DNA from: Ideonella sp. MAG2
GTDB lineage: Bacteria; Pseudomonadota; Gammaproteobacteria; Burkholderiales; Burkholderiaceae_C
Reading direction: 5' to 3'
NCBI GenBank assembly: GCA_004359425.1
Contig: PTEU01000001.1
Span: forward strand, 1,960,098 to 2,024,097
DNA length: 64,000 nucleotides
Shown in pieces: positions 18,499-27,983 of the stretch. The notes below the pieces were generated by a model. That model saw only the letters and a program-made list of their open reading frames with translations. It searched no databases and was not told the DNA's origin. Made by a program: the position numbers and the translations under genes. Numbering within the stretch: position 1 is the first letter of the stretch; each line of letters opens with the position of its first letter.

Positions 18499-19251
18499 TC
18501 AGTTCATGAACATACCGCCATTGACGGGTAGTTCGCTGCCAGTGATATAGCCCGCTTGAGGTGAGGCCAAGAAGGCCACCGCATAGGCGACTTCCTCGGC
18601 TTGACCCAAGCGTTGCAAAGGGATTTGTTGCTGAAGCGCAGCTTTCTGCGCCTCGGGCAGTGCATCAGTCATGTCGGTGGCAATAAAGCCTGGGGCCACA
18701 CAGTTCACCGTGATGGAGCGGCTACCCAGTTCTCGGGCCAGCGAACGGGTCATGCCCGCCACACCAGCCTTGGCCGCAGCATAGTTGGCTTGGCCTGCGT
18801 TGCCCATCCCCCCAACCACCGAGGTGATGTTGACGATGCGGCCATAGCGCTGCTTCATCATGGGGCGCAAGACGGCACGGGACATGCGGAACACGGCCTT
18901 GAGATTGGTGTCGAGCACAGCGTCCCAGTCGTCGTCTTTCATGCGCATGGCCAGGGTATCGCGGGTAATACCGGCGTTATTGACCAATACATGCAAGGCA
19001 CCGTGCGCTTTCAAAATGTCATCCAGCGTGGCGTCCACTGCGGCCGCGTCGTTCACATTGAGCATGACGCCTCGGCTTTGGCCCATTCCTGCCAGTGCAA
19101 CGCTGATGGCCTCGGCACCAGCCTCTGTGGTGGCGGTGCCGATGACATGCACGCCTTGACGCGCGAGTTCCAAGGCAATGGCGCGGCCAATGCCTCGCGA
19201 AGCCCCAGTGACCAAGGCGACTTGACCGGCGAAGGTGGTGACATCACTCAT
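18499..19251 (-). CDS. fabG: 3-oxoacyl-[ACP] reductase
   Basis: 250 residues, a short-chain dehydrogenase. The NADP-binding motif is [12 protein letters not shown], with NNAGITRD, the catalytic Ser in NITSVVGG and YAAAKAG with the Tyr and Lys. It reduces 3-oxoacyl-ACP in each elongation cycle. It overlaps fabD by 4 bp. Confidence 0.97.
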   Translation of the reverse strand: MSDVTTFAGQVALVTGASRGIGRAIALELARQGVHVIGTATTEAGAEAISVALAGMGQSRGVMLNVNDAAAVDATLDDILKAHGALHVLVNNAGITRDTLAMRMKDDDWDAVLDTNLKAVFRMSRAVLRPMMKQRYGRIVNITSVVGGMGNAGQANYAAAKAGVAGMTRSLARELGSRSITVNCVAPGFIATDMTDALPEAQKAALQQQIPLQRLGQAEEVAYAVAFLASPQAGYITGSELPVNGGMFMN

Positions 19252-20189
19252 GCAAGCATTCCTTTGACTTCTTGCAGGCTGGCCGGATCAAACACCGTGG
19301 CCGATTGAGCGTCTGCATCAATGCGCTTGACCATACCCGCCAACACCTTGCCCGGGCCGCATTCCATGATGTGGCTGATACCCCGTGCACGCAGGGCCTG
19401 GATCACTTCAACCCACCGCACAGGGCCAAACGCCTGCCGATAGAGCGCATCCTTGATGGCCAAGGGCTCGTTCACCACGGCAACATCGATATTGTTGACG
19501 ACCGCTATATGAGGGGCGCGCAGGTCAATCTCTGCCAAACGCAGCTTGAGCCTCTCGGCCGCAGGCTTCATCAGCGACGAATGAAATGGTGCCGACACCG
19601 GCAGCGGCAGGGCGCGCTTGGCACCGCGTGATTTCAACAGCTCACAAGCCGCTGCAACGCCTTCTTTGGTGCCAGCGATCACGGTTTGTTTGGGGTCATT
19701 GAAGTTGACGGCTTCAACCACCTGCCCACTGGCCGCAGCGGCATCGCTACAACCCGCCCGCACAGCGCCTGCGTCGAGCCCCAAGATCGCCGCCATGGCA
19801 CCCACGCCTACCGGCACCGCTTCTTGCATGGCCTGGGCGCGCAAGCGCACCAATGGCAGGGCGTCGGCCAAGCTCAGGCTGCCTGCAGCCACCAAGGCGG
19901 TGTATTCGCCCAAGGAGTGGCCCGCCACAGCGGTGGGCTGGGCACCCCCTTCAGCCAGCCAAGCGCGGTAGCAGGCGATGCCCGCTGTCAACATCACCGG
20001 CTGGGTGTTGGTGGTGAGGTCCAGTTGCTCCTTGGGCCCGGCTTGGATCAAGCCCGCGATATCTTCGCCCAAGGCCGCATTGGCCTCACGCAGGGTCTCG
20101 CGCACGGCCGGGTGGTCACCCCACGCGTCCAACATACCCACGGCTTGGGAGCCCTGGCCCGGAAATACGAATGCAAAATGTGTGGTCAT
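19248..20189 (-). CDS. fabD: Malonyl-CoA:ACP transacylase
   Basis: 313 residues. It loads malonyl groups onto ACP. It shows FVFPGQGSQAVGM, the catalytic Ser in AGHSLGEYTALVA and the catalytic His in PVSAPFHSSLM. It is coupled by a 4-bp overlap to fabG and lies 18 bp downstream of fabH. Confidence 0.97.
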   Translation of the reverse strand: MTTHFAFVFPGQGSQAVGMLDAWGDHPAVRETLREANAALGEDIAGLIQAGPKEQLDLTTNTQPVMLTAGIACYRAWLAEGGAQPTAVAGHSLGEYTALVAAGSLSLADALPLVRLRAQAMQEAVPVGVGAMAAILGLDAGAVRAGCSDAAAASGQVVEAVNFNDPKQTVIAGTKEGVAAACELLKSRGAKRALPLPVSAPFHSSLMKPAAERLKLRLAEIDLRAPHIAVVNNIDVAVVNEPLAIKDALYRQAFGPVRWVEVIQALRARGISHIMECGPGKVLAGMVKRIDADAQSATVFDPASLQEVKGMLA

Positions 20190-20207
20190 GGATAGTCCTG
20201 CTGCCGG

Positions 20208-21203
20208 TCAGTAGTCCAACAACACCGCGCCCCAGGTGAAGCCGCCACCCACACCTTCCAACATCACCGTATCGCCTCGATGGATGCGGCCTGAGCGCAC
20301 CGCGTGATCCAAGGCCAGCGGGATGGACGCTGCGGAGGTGTTGCCGTGCTGGTCGACGGTCACGATGACGCGCTCTGGGGGCACTTTGAGCTTGCGCGCG
20401 GTGCCTTGCATGATGCGAATATTGGCCTGATGCGGAATCAACCAATCAATGTCTTCTTCGGTGCGGCCTGCGGCATCCAGAACTTCACGCGCCACTTTTT
20501 CCAACACAGATACGGCCAACTTGAACACCGCCTGACCGTCCATGCGCAGGAGCGGAGAACCCAGCACCTGGCCACCAGACACTGTGCCGGGCGTACACAG
20601 CACATCGGCGTAGCGGCCATCTGCATGGAGCTTGGTGGCCAAGAGACCCGGCTTGTCGCTGGCCTCTAGCACCACGGCACCGGCCCCGTCGCCAAACAGC
20701 ACACAGGTGGTGCGATCGTTGAAATCAAGAATACGAGAGAAGACTTCGGCACCAATGACCAAGGCCTTTGTGGCTGAGCCTGCACGAATCATCGCGTCGG
20801 CCACGGTCAGCCCATAGACGAAGCCCGCGCACACGGCCTGCACGTCAAAGGCTGGGCAGCCCACAATGCCGAGACGCTGCTGAATCAAGCAGGCCACGGA
20901 GGGGAAGACCATGTCGGGCGTTGAGGTCGCGACGATGATCAGGTCTATGTCTTGCGGCGACACTCCGGCCGCTTCGAGCGCGCGCTGGGCGGCCTCTGTG
21001 CCCAGGTCGCTGGCACTGACCTCGGGGGCCGCAAAGTGCCGGGCATGGATGCCGGTGCGCTCCACAATCCACTCGTGGGAGCTCTCCAACTGACGCTCGG
21101 CCAACTGAGCCACGAGATCAGCATTGGTGACACGGCGCGGCGGCAACACGCTGCCCGTACCGGCGATGCGGGTGTATCGAGGAAGCGTGGTTGCTGAGGT
21201 CAT
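20208..21203 (-). CDS. fabH: 3-oxoacyl-[ACP] synthase III
   Basis: 331 residues. It starts fatty-acid synthesis by condensing acetyl-CoA with malonyl-ACP. The active Cys is in [14 protein letters not shown]; His and Asn are in [11 protein letters not shown] and [12 protein letters not shown]. It overlaps plsX by 4 bp. Confidence 0.97.
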   Translation of the reverse strand: MTSATTLPRYTRIAGTGSVLPPRRVTNADLVAQLAERQLESSHEWIVERTGIHARHFAAPEVSASDLGTEAAQRALEAAGVSPQDIDLIIVATSTPDMVFPSVACLIQQRLGIVGCPAFDVQAVCAGFVYGLTVADAMIRAGSATKALVIGAEVFSRILDFNDRTTCVLFGDGAGAVVLEASDKPGLLATKLHADGRYADVLCTPGTVSGGQVLGSPLLRMDGQAVFKLAVSVLEKVAREVLDAAGRTEEDIDWLIPHQANIRIMQGTARKLKVPPERVIVTVDQHGNTSAASIPLALDHAVRSGRIHRGDTVMLEGVGGGFTWGAVLLDY

Positions 21204-22297
21204 GCTGCAAGCGGTGCCGCCGACGGTCCGTCGGCTGCGGAGGGCATCGCCTCTAAGGTCTCGACGATGCGATCACGCACGCGGTCCAGCAGGCGATTTC
21301 TAGCTGCATCATAAGCGCGCGCCAAAGCACGCTCAAACGCGAAGGCATCTGCAGAGCCGTGACTCTTAAACACCAAGCCACGCAAGCCCAGCAACGCAGC
21401 GCCGTTGAAGTTGCGTGGGTCCACCCGTGACCTGAACCGCTTCAACACAGGCAAAGCCACCAAGGCGGCGAGTTTGGTCCACCAGGCGCGGGTGAATTCT
21501 TCTTTGATGAAGTGCGCCAACATGGCAGCCAAGCCTTCGGTGGTCTTGAGTGCCACGTTGCCCACAAAGCCATCACACACCACGATGTCGACCGTGCCCT
21601 TGAAGATGTCATTGCCCTCGACGTTGCCGTAGACGTTCAAGTGCCCATCATCGGCAGCAGCCCGCAACAAGTCGGCCGCCTGCTTGATGACTTCGCTGCC
21701 TTTGATGGCTTCTGCCCCAATGTTCAGCAGCCCCACTGAGGGCTCGGCCTTGCCGTCGACCGCTGACACCAAGGCGCTGCCCATCACGGCAAACTGCAGC
21801 AAGTGTTCAGCGGTGCAGTCAACATTCGCACCAAGGTCAAGCATGGTGGTGAATGCGCCGCGATCATTGGGGATCACCGATGCAATCGCGGGGCGGTCAA
21901 TGCCTTCGAGGGTCTTGAGCAGATAGCGCGCCAGCGCCATCAAGGCACCGGTGTTGCCCGCTGAGACACAGGCATCTGCAACAGGCGGGGCATCGCCATG
22001 CGCTTTGAGCTGGCTGATGGCCACGCGCATGGAGGAGTCTTTTTTGCGGCGCAATGCCACTTCGACAGGGTCGTCCATGGTGACGACTTCGGAGGCGTGG
22101 ACGTGGACACAGCGCTCCCACCCCAAGGCCGGGGCCAGGCCTTCAGGCGTGCCCACAAGCAGCAACTCTGCCTGAGGGTGCGCGTCCAAAAATGAACGGC
22201 AGGCAGGCAGGGTCACCGAGGGGCCATGGTCCCCCCCCATGCAATCCACCGCAAGGCGGACACGTGACAGGGGCGTCAGAGAATCAGTGTGAGACAC
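21200..22297 (-). CDS. plsX: Phosphate acyltransferase PlsX
   Basis: 365 residues. It converts acyl-ACP to acyl-phosphate for the PlsY route to phosphatidic acid. Family features are [11 protein letters not shown] near the start, [16 protein letters not shown], the [13 protein letters not shown] stretch and [15 protein letters not shown]. It sits between rpmF and fabH as in most proteobacteria. Confidence 0.96.
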   Translation of the reverse strand: MSHTDSLTPLSRVRLAVDCMGGDHGPSVTLPACRSFLDAHPQAELLLVGTPEGLAPALGWERCVHVHASEVVTMDDPVEVALRRKKDSSMRVAISQLKAHGDAPPVADACVSAGNTGALMALARYLLKTLEGIDRPAIASVIPNDRGAFTTMLDLGANVDCTAEHLLQFAVMGSALVSAVDGKAEPSVGLLNIGAEAIKGSEVIKQAADLLRAAADDGHLNVYGNVEGNDIFKGTVDIVVCDGFVGNVALKTTEGLAAMLAHFIKEEFTRAWWTKLAALVALPVLKRFRSRVDPRNFNGAALLGLRGLVFKSHGSADAFAFERALARAYDAARNRLLDRVRDRIVETLEAMPSAADGPSAAPLAA

Positions 22298-22311
22298 AGC
22301 GTAGGTAAAGC

Positions 22312-22360
22312 GGGCGCAAACTTCGAGCGCCCACTCTCAAAATGCATGGGCATTTGAGAG
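22312..22360. repeat. Two consecutive inverted repeats between rpmF and plsX
   Basis: GGGCGC/GCGCCC (22312-22317 and 22327-22332) and CTCTCAAA with its near-complement (22334-22360) form two hairpins in the 131-bp gap between rpmF and plsX. They could be a partial terminator or an mRNA-processing site that sets the ratio of ribosomal protein to lipid enzymes. No good T-run follows on the minus strand. Confidence 0.45.
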
Positions 22361-22428
22361 GACCTGCGGCGCACCACATGGACATTGAACTCCTGCGCCT
22401 TGCAGCACTGGAGCCCACCACCCAAAGA

Positions 22429-22611
22429 TCAGGCGTCAGCCTTGGTCTTCAAGACCTTGCGGCCACGGTAGAAACCGGTGGGGCTGATGTGGTGGCGCAG
22501 ATGCACCTCGCCCGTGGTGGATTCAATGGCAGTGCCCGGCTGGGTCAAAGCATTGTGGGAGCGATGCATACCCCGCTTAGAGGGCGACTTTTTGTTCTGC
22601 TGAACAGCCAT
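22429..22611 (-). CDS. rpmF: Ribosomal protein bL32
   Basis: 60 residues. The start [19 protein letters not shown] and the ending [13 protein letters not shown] are typical of betaproteobacterial L32 without zinc-binding cysteines. It lies in the conserved yceD-rpmF-plsX order. The 262-bp gap to yceD is longer than I would expect for this pair and contains a hairpin (22723-22746, GGCCAA/TTGGCC). Confidence 0.97.
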   Translation of the reverse strand: MAVQQNKKSPSKRGMHRSHNALTQPGTAIESTTGEVHLRHHISPTGFYRGRKVLKTKADA

Positions 22612-22873
22612 GAAAATCTCCTGGAGCGCTCAAAACGCGCAAAACAGCGTGAGTCAGGCCACTCAGCCAGGCTTTGTGTCCACAATGCTTGGCGGGCTCA
22701 CCCCGACGCTGGTCAAATCATCGGCCAAGGGCTCGCCCCTTTGGCCGCACATACGGCTCACACAGCCCCTTAAGGCCACATAAAACCGCCCAGCACTCTC
22801 AACAAAGGTACGCCGCAATGACTGCGACGCCTGCTGTGAGCCCAGGAAAGTCCGCGAGTATAGCATGCCAGCA

Positions 22874-23419
22874 TCACTTGCCCAGCTTACCCTTGAGGCC
22901 CGCCAATGCAGCAAAAGGGTTCTCTTCCACCACGACCGGCAGATCGTCTGCGGGTACTGGCAGCGGCTCTGGGCAAACACCATGCCGGGGAACCAAAGGC
23001 AGACCCAAAATGAGTTCATCCTCGACCAGTTCAAGAAGGTTCAAGGTGCGTGGTAGGGCCAGCACATCGTCTTCCAACTCGCCATCCAAGGCCTCCGCCT
23101 CTTCTTCAGTTTGGACGAAGCGCACCCAGCGATCCAGCGAGAGGTGCTCCCTGACAGCCGCCAAACAACGTTGGCAGACCAAGGCGACTTCCACATCGGC
23201 CGACAAACGCCCCCACATCTCTGGCGCGCCCCCCGTCACCGGGCGCAACTCCCCCTGAAACTGCCAAGCCACGGCCGCATCGGCGTCCATTTGGTCGGCC
23301 ACGACCGATTCTTTCAAACGCACAAACTGGGCCAATGGCGTGCGGCCACGCACGGTTTGTGCATCGTTGATCAGGGGCTTGATGTCTAGCCGCAGGGGAT
23401 TGTGTGATGTCGCCGTCAT
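22874..23419 (-). CDS. yceD: YceD/DUF177 23S rRNA accumulation protein
   Basis: 181 residues. It has the DUF177 pattern: a CxxC pair in LVCQRCLAAV, followed by an acidic stretch and LNLLELVEDELILGLPLVPRH. It is required for normal 23S rRNA levels in E. coli relatives. It is regularly encoded upstream of rpmF, and here diverges from maf with 41 bp between the starts. Confidence 0.92.
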   Translation of the reverse strand: MTATSHNPLRLDIKPLINDAQTVRGRTPLAQFVRLKESVVADQMDADAAVAWQFQGELRPVTGGAPEMWGRLSADVEVALVCQRCLAAVREHLSLDRWVRFVQTEEEAEALDGELEDDVLALPRTLNLLELVEDELILGLPLVPRHGVCPEPLPVPADDLPVVVEENPFAALAGLKGKLGK

Positions 23420-23460
23420 TGCCCGGAGTGTAAGTCGAGCAGGAGTGTGAAAATCCCGCT

Positions 23461-24072
23461 ATGCCTTCTACGCCTGCTTTGATTCTGGCCTCCACGTCGC
23501 GCTATCGCCGTGAACTGCTGGAGCGCTTCAAAATCCCTTTTCAAACCGTGTCGCCAGAAGTGGACGAGACACCAGAGCCAGGCGAGCGGCCTGCCGACTT
23601 GGCCATGCGTCTGGCCCTGGCCAAGGCTCAGGCCGTCGCGCGCCATCACCCAGACGCGGTGGTCATTGGCTCCGACCAAGTGGCCGATGTGGATGGAGAA
23701 GCTGTCGGCAAGCCTGGCACGCATGAACGTGCCGTTGCACAACTGACCCGCATGAGTGGGCGCCAGATCGTGTTTCAGACGGCGGTGGCCGTGGTGATCA
23801 GCCGGCAGGGCTTTGCGGAGGCCCGCCTTGCCCCGGTAACTGTGACGTTTCGCGCATTGACTCCCGCTGACATTGAGCACTACCTTCGCTTGGAGCAACC
23901 CTATGATTGCGCAGGCAGCGCCAAATGCGAGACCTTGGGCATCAGCTTGCTGGAGGCCATTGACTCTGACGACCCCACAGCCTTGATCGGTCTGCCGCTC
24001 ATTCGCACGGCCGCCTTGATGCGAGCGGCGGGTCTGGACCCATTGCATGCCCATCAGGTGCTGAGCCCATGA
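23461..24072 (+). CDS. maf: Maf-type nucleoside triphosphate pyrophosphatase
   Basis: 203 residues. The N-terminal ILASTSRYRRELL and the EVDETPEPGERP loop are Maf signatures, with VIGSDQVAD as the metal/nucleotide region. It removes non-canonical or modified nucleotides (YceF subgroup by context with yceD). Its stop overlaps the start of the methylase gene by 4 bp. Confidence 0.93.
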   Translation: MPSTPALILASTSRYRRELLERFKIPFQTVSPEVDETPEPGERPADLAMRLALAKAQAVARHHPDAVVIGSDQVADVDGEAVGKPGTHERAVAQLTRMSGRQIVFQTAVAVVISRQGFAEARLAPVTVTFRALTPADIEHYLRLEQPYDCAGSAKCETLGISLLEAIDSDDPTALIGLPLIRTAALMRAAGLDPLHAHQVLSP

Positions 24073-24848
24073 ACGCAAAGCTTGACCACCAAAACCTGGG
24101 TCGCTTGGTTTTGGTGCCCAACACCTTGGACCTGGCGGCACAGCCCACGCCCATTCAGCAGGTGCTCAGCCATGGGGCCTTGCAGAGGGCCGCAGGCCTG
24201 CACTATTGGGTGGTTGAAAGTGCCAAAACAGCGCGCGCATTTTTGAAGCGCGTGCATGAGATTCACCCACTTACCAAGCCGCTGCAGGAGTTGGCCGTGG
24301 TGGAGATGCCCAGGGCTCGCAAGGGCAGCCGCGAAGGCGTCTCTGACGAGGCCTGGGAGGCCTTGCTGAGCCCAGCCTTGGACGGGCACGATGTGGGCTT
24401 GCTGTCTGACGCAGGCCTGCCTGCGGTTGCCGACCCAGGTGCAAGGCTCGTGAGTGCAGCGCATCGCCGCCACATGGTGGTGGACGCCCTGCCCGGCCCC
24501 AGCTCGCTCACCTTGGCCCTTGCGGCCAGCGGCTTGAATGGGCAGCGCTTTGCATTCGAAGGCTATTTGCCGCAGGATGCCGCCGAGCGCGCGCGACGGG
24601 TACGCACGCTTGAAAGCCGCTCGCAGCAGGAAGGCCAGACGCAAGTGGCCATAGAGACACCGTACCGCAACTCAGCCCTCTTGACGGCCCTGGTTCAAAC
24701 GCTCAAGCCCAGCACCCAACTGAGTGTGGCCTGGGGTTTGACCTCAAATGGCGGCGGCTGCCGCACACTTACCGTCGCGCAGTGGCGTCAGCAGCCCAAC
24801 CCCAGCCTACCTTCGGACTTACCTGCCGTCTTCATGTGGCTGGCTTGA
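24069..24848 (+). CDS. RsmI-like SAM-dependent methyltransferase (tetrapyrrole-methylase fold)
   Basis: 259 residues. The tetrapyrrole-methylase fold is seen in VGLLSDAGLPAVADPGARLVSAAH and in the PGPSSLTLALAASGLNGQRFAFEGYLP stretch shared with RsmI, the 16S rRNA C1402 ribose methylase. Its N-terminus differs from RsmI proper, and a second family member is common in betaproteobacteria, so I leave the substrate open. It is coupled to maf (ATGA). Its end overlaps the convergent vanZ-like gene by 17 bp. Confidence 0.8.
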   Translation: MNAKLDHQNLGRLVLVPNTLDLAAQPTPIQQVLSHGALQRAAGLHYWVVESAKTARAFLKRVHEIHPLTKPLQELAVVEMPRARKGSREGVSDEAWEALLSPALDGHDVGLLSDAGLPAVADPGARLVSAAHRRHMVVDALPGPSSLTLALAASGLNGQRFAFEGYLPQDAAERARRVRTLESRSQQEGQTQVAIETPYRNSALLTALVQTLKPSTQLSVAWGLTSNGGGCRTLTVAQWRQQPNPSLPSDLPAVFMWLA

Positions 24849-25176
24849 CGGACACCAAGGCCCACCCCAAGCCGATGCCCAGCGCATCGGCCACCCAATC
24901 AGCCACGCTGGCTTCACGGTAGCCCGTCATGCCTTGAAATAACTCGATCAAGGCACCCAAGGCCAGCAAACTACCCACCAAAGTCAAGGCGCGCCACCAT
25001 CCAGTGCGTGCGCCCAAAACCCACAGGGTAAAGAACGCAAAAGCATGTTGCACCTTGTCGGTATAGCGCCACGCCTTGGGTGAGGGTGGCATAGGAGCCA
25101 AAGCCAACACCAGAATAGCCAGCACCGTGACCACAAATGCAGCACGCCACAGCAGCGGGCGCCAATCAGCTCGCAT
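24832..25176 (-). CDS. VanZ-like small membrane protein
   Basis: 114 residues with three to four hydrophobic segments and the VanZ pattern DKVQHAFAFFTLWVLG, then LIELFQGMTGYREASVADWVADALG. Related proteins are named after teicoplanin-resistance VanZ, but the cellular role is mostly unknown. It is encoded 20 bp downstream of the helicase gene on the same strand. Confidence 0.85.
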   Translation of the reverse strand: MRADWRPLLWRAAFVVTVLAILVLALAPMPPSPKAWRYTDKVQHAFAFFTLWVLGARTGWWRALTLVGSLLALGALIELFQGMTGYREASVADWVADALGIGLGWALVSVKPAT

Positions 25177-25196
25177 GAGTTTCAGCCGCTAAGGAG

Positions 25197-26642
25197 TCAG
25201 GCCTTACCGCCACCCAGCAAGGCCGCAACCTTGCGCTTGGGGCGGATATTCGGCGACAGGCGCACGGGAGCTTGCGGCGCAGGGCCGCGCTCCCAGGCCG
25301 CCAATTGCTCGCGGGCTGCGGACTCATAGGGCTTGTCAAAGAAGGGGTCCCTGGGTGCTGCAGGGGGCCGAGACTCATAGCGAGGCTCGCTGCGCGGCCG
25401 CGCCGGGGGCGCATCTTCGGCGTCGCGGTAGGACGGGCGACGTGGGCGGTCGTCCTCGAACTCCAGCGCATCAAGGTCAATCTTCTTCTTGATCAGCTTT
25501 TCAATGTCGCCAATCAGTCGTGCATCACTGCGTGCCACCAAAGTCACCGCCAAGCCAGAGGCGCCTGCTCGGCCAGTGCGCCCAATGCGGTGGACATAGT
25601 CTTCAGCGTTGAAGGGTACGTCGAAGTTGAAGACCGCCGGGAGGTCAGCGATATCGAGACCGCGCGCCGCCACATCGGTGGCCACCAGCAAATCCACTTC
25701 GCCCGCCTTGAAGGCGGCCAGAGCCTTCAGCCGCTCATCTTGCGACTTGTCGCCGTGCAAGGCCGAGGTGCGCAGGCCGTCCCGCTCAAACGAACGGGCC
25801 AAACGGGCCGCACCGAGCTTGGAATTGACGAAGACAATCGACTGCTTGATGTCGTTGTCACGCAGCAGCTTGAGCACCGCACGGCGCTTGTCATCGCCCT
25901 CCACGCTGTAGAAGCGCTGCTCGACGGTCGAGGCGGTGGCATTGGCACGCGCCACCTCCACCAAGACCGGGTCTTGCAAATAGCTGGAGGCCAAGCGCTT
26001 GATCTCAGGCGAGAACGTGGCCGAGAACAGCAGGGTTTGGCGCTGCTTGGGCAGGTAGCTGAGGATGCGCTGCAGGTCCGGAAGGAAGCCGATGTCGAGC
26101 ATGCGGTCGGCCTCGTCCAGCACCACGTACTCAACCTGACCCAAAGAGCAGTTCTTGGCTTCGATGTGATCCAGCAATCGGCCGGGGGTCGCAATCAAGA
26201 CCTCCACCCCGCGCTTCAGGTCCAGCGTCTGCGGCTTCATGTCCACGCCGCCAAACACCACCAGCGAACGCAAGTTGCTGTGCTTGGCATAGGCCTTGAC
26301 GTTTTGCGCTACTTGGTCGGCCAGTTCGCGCGTGGGCGCCAGCACCAAGGCCCGTACGGGATGGCGGGCCGGTGAGGCGCTGCTGTTTTCATGCCGCAAC
26401 ATTTTTTGCAGCAGCGGGATGGAAAACGCGGCCGTTTTGCCCGTGCCCGTCTGCGCAGCGCCCATCACATCGCGGCCCGCCAGCACCACCGGAATGGCTT
26501 GGGCTTGAATCGGCGTCATGAAGGCGTAACCCTGGTCTTCCACCGCTCGCAAAAGCTTGGGATCCAGTGGGAGCGTGTCAAAACGGGCGGGGGAAGCGTC
26601 CACAGGGGCGCTGGGCTCTAAGGCAGTGTTTGAAAGGGTCAT
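25197..26642 (-). CDS. rhlE: DEAD-box ATP-dependent RNA helicase (RhlE-like)
   Basis: 481 residues. Helicase motifs in order are Q-motif [11 protein letters not shown], motif [34 protein letters not shown], then [19 protein letters not shown] and [10 protein letters not shown]. The C-terminal tail is Arg/Pro-rich (about 400-481), suited to RNA binding. It unwinds RNA in ribosome assembly or decay. RhlE is the best subgroup guess; other DEAD-box subgroups remain possible. Confidence 0.9.
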   Translation of the reverse strand: MTLSNTALEPSAPVDASPARFDTLPLDPKLLRAVEDQGYAFMTPIQAQAIPVVLAGRDVMGAAQTGTGKTAAFSIPLLQKMLRHENSSASPARHPVRALVLAPTRELADQVAQNVKAYAKHSNLRSLVVFGGVDMKPQTLDLKRGVEVLIATPGRLLDHIEAKNCSLGQVEYVVLDEADRMLDIGFLPDLQRILSYLPKQRQTLLFSATFSPEIKRLASSYLQDPVLVEVARANATASTVEQRFYSVEGDDKRRAVLKLLRDNDIKQSIVFVNSKLGAARLARSFERDGLRTSALHGDKSQDERLKALAAFKAGEVDLLVATDVAARGLDIADLPAVFNFDVPFNAEDYVHRIGRTGRAGASGLAVTLVARSDARLIGDIEKLIKKKIDLDALEFEDDRPRRPSYRDAEDAPPARPRSEPRYESRPPAAPRDPFFDKPYESAAREQLAAWERGPAPQAPVRLSPNIRPKRKVAALLGGGKA

Positions 26643-26784
26643 CGCCCACCATTATCGCCCTTTGCTAGAAATTGCGGTGATTGACTACACTCTCGGGCTC
26701 GCATGCGCCATGGCGTTTTTCCGGAGATGCGCTCAAAAATTCAAAAAAGCATCGCCGATCCTCACTTGCATTCAAAGGCTTCTC

Positions 26785-27843
26785 ATGATCCTCGTCACCG
26801 GCGGCGCCGGCTTTATTGGCAGCAACTTTGTGTTGGACTGGTTGGCTCAGTCCGATGAGCCCGTCCTCAATTTAGATGCGCTGACTTACGCCGGCAATTT
26901 GGCCAATTTGGCGTCGCTGCATGGCAACAGCCGCCATGTGTTTGTGCACGGCGACATCGGCGACCGGGCCTTGGTCGATCAATTGCTCAGCACCCACCAG
27001 CCCCGCGCCATCCTGCACTTTGCGGCTGAAAGCCATGTGGACCGGTCCATCCACGGCCCCGGCGCCTTCATGAAGACCAATGTCGAAGGCACCTTTAACC
27101 TGCTCGAAGCAGCCCGCGCCTATTGGGGCACGTTGCAAGGCGATGCCAAGGCGAACTTCCGGTTTCACCATGTCTCCACGGACGAGGTCTACGGCAGCCT
27201 GAAGCCCAAGGACCCGCCCTTTGCCGAGACCAACCCCTACGAGCCCAACAGCCCCTACAGCGCCAGCAAAGCCGCCAGCGACCACCTGGTGCGCGCCTGG
27301 CACCACACCTACGGCCTGCCGGTGCTCACCACCAACTGCTCCAACAACTACGGGCCCTATCACTTCCCCGAGAAGCTGATCCCGCTGATGATCGTCAACG
27401 CCTTGGCGGGCAAGCCTTTGCCGGTGTACGGCGACGGCCAGCAGATCCGCGATTGGCTGTACGTTAAGGACCACTGCAGCGGTATCCGCGCCGTGTTGGC
27501 CGGCGGCCGCCTGGGCGAGACCTACAACATCGGCGGCTGGAACGAGATGGCCAATATCGACATCGTCAAAACGGTGTGCGCCCTGTTGGATGAACTGCGG
27601 CCAGACCCCGCCGGCCCCTATGCGCGCTTGATCACCTATGTGACGGACCGCCCCGGCCACGACCGCCGATATGCCATTGACGCGCGCAAGATCGAGCGCG
27701 AACTGGGCTGGCGGCCGGCCGAGACTTTCGCAACAGGCATTCGCAAGACGGTGCAGTGGTACTTGAGCAATGCCGAGTGGGTGGCCAATGTGCAGAGCGG
27801 GGCTTATAAGGATTGGTTGGCTGCCAACTATCAAGCCCGCTGA
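26785..27843 (+). CDS. rfbB: dTDP-glucose 4,6-dehydratase
   Basis: 352 residues from the ATG at 26785 ([15 protein letters not shown]). It forms dTDP-4-keto-6-deoxyglucose. It has the Rossmann GGAGFIG motif, [11 protein letters not shown], the catalytic STDEVYG and [10 protein letters not shown] with Tyr and Lys. Length and motifs indicate RmlB. The other dTDP-rhamnose genes (rmlA, C, D) are not in the window, so it either works with genes elsewhere or feeds another dTDP-sugar. It opens the glycan locus. Confidence 0.95.
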   Translation: MILVTGGAGFIGSNFVLDWLAQSDEPVLNLDALTYAGNLANLASLHGNSRHVFVHGDIGDRALVDQLLSTHQPRAILHFAAESHVDRSIHGPGAFMKTNVEGTFNLLEAARAYWGTLQGDAKANFRFHHVSTDEVYGSLKPKDPPFAETNPYEPNSPYSASKAASDHLVRAWHHTYGLPVLTTNCSNNYGPYHFPEKLIPLMIVNALAGKPLPVYGDGQQIRDWLYVKDHCSGIRAVLAGGRLGETYNIGGWNEMANIDIVKTVCALLDELRPDPAGPYARLITYVTDRPGHDRRYAIDARKIERELGWRPAETFATGIRKTVQWYLSNAEWVANVQSGAYKDWLAANYQAR

Positions 27844-27983
27844 GCACGCCCGCAGCGCCCATCGGCCTGTGTGAAGTTCTTCCGTTCAAACCCCCGCTCT
27901 TTCCAGGCTCGATAGAATCATCTCTTTTCGTTAGAACTTCTGTGAGGCGGTCGCCTTGGCGCTCGCAGCACTGTATTTCCCCT

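Noticed and set aside
22663..23034. Minus-strand frame spanning the rpmF-yceD gap
   Set aside because: It overlaps yceD in another frame, and its sequence has no domain or conserved position.
27900..27983. TAGAAT as a -10 element before the export protein gene
   Set aside because: The nearest -35-like sequence is about 22 bp away, too far for a standard sigma-70 promoter.
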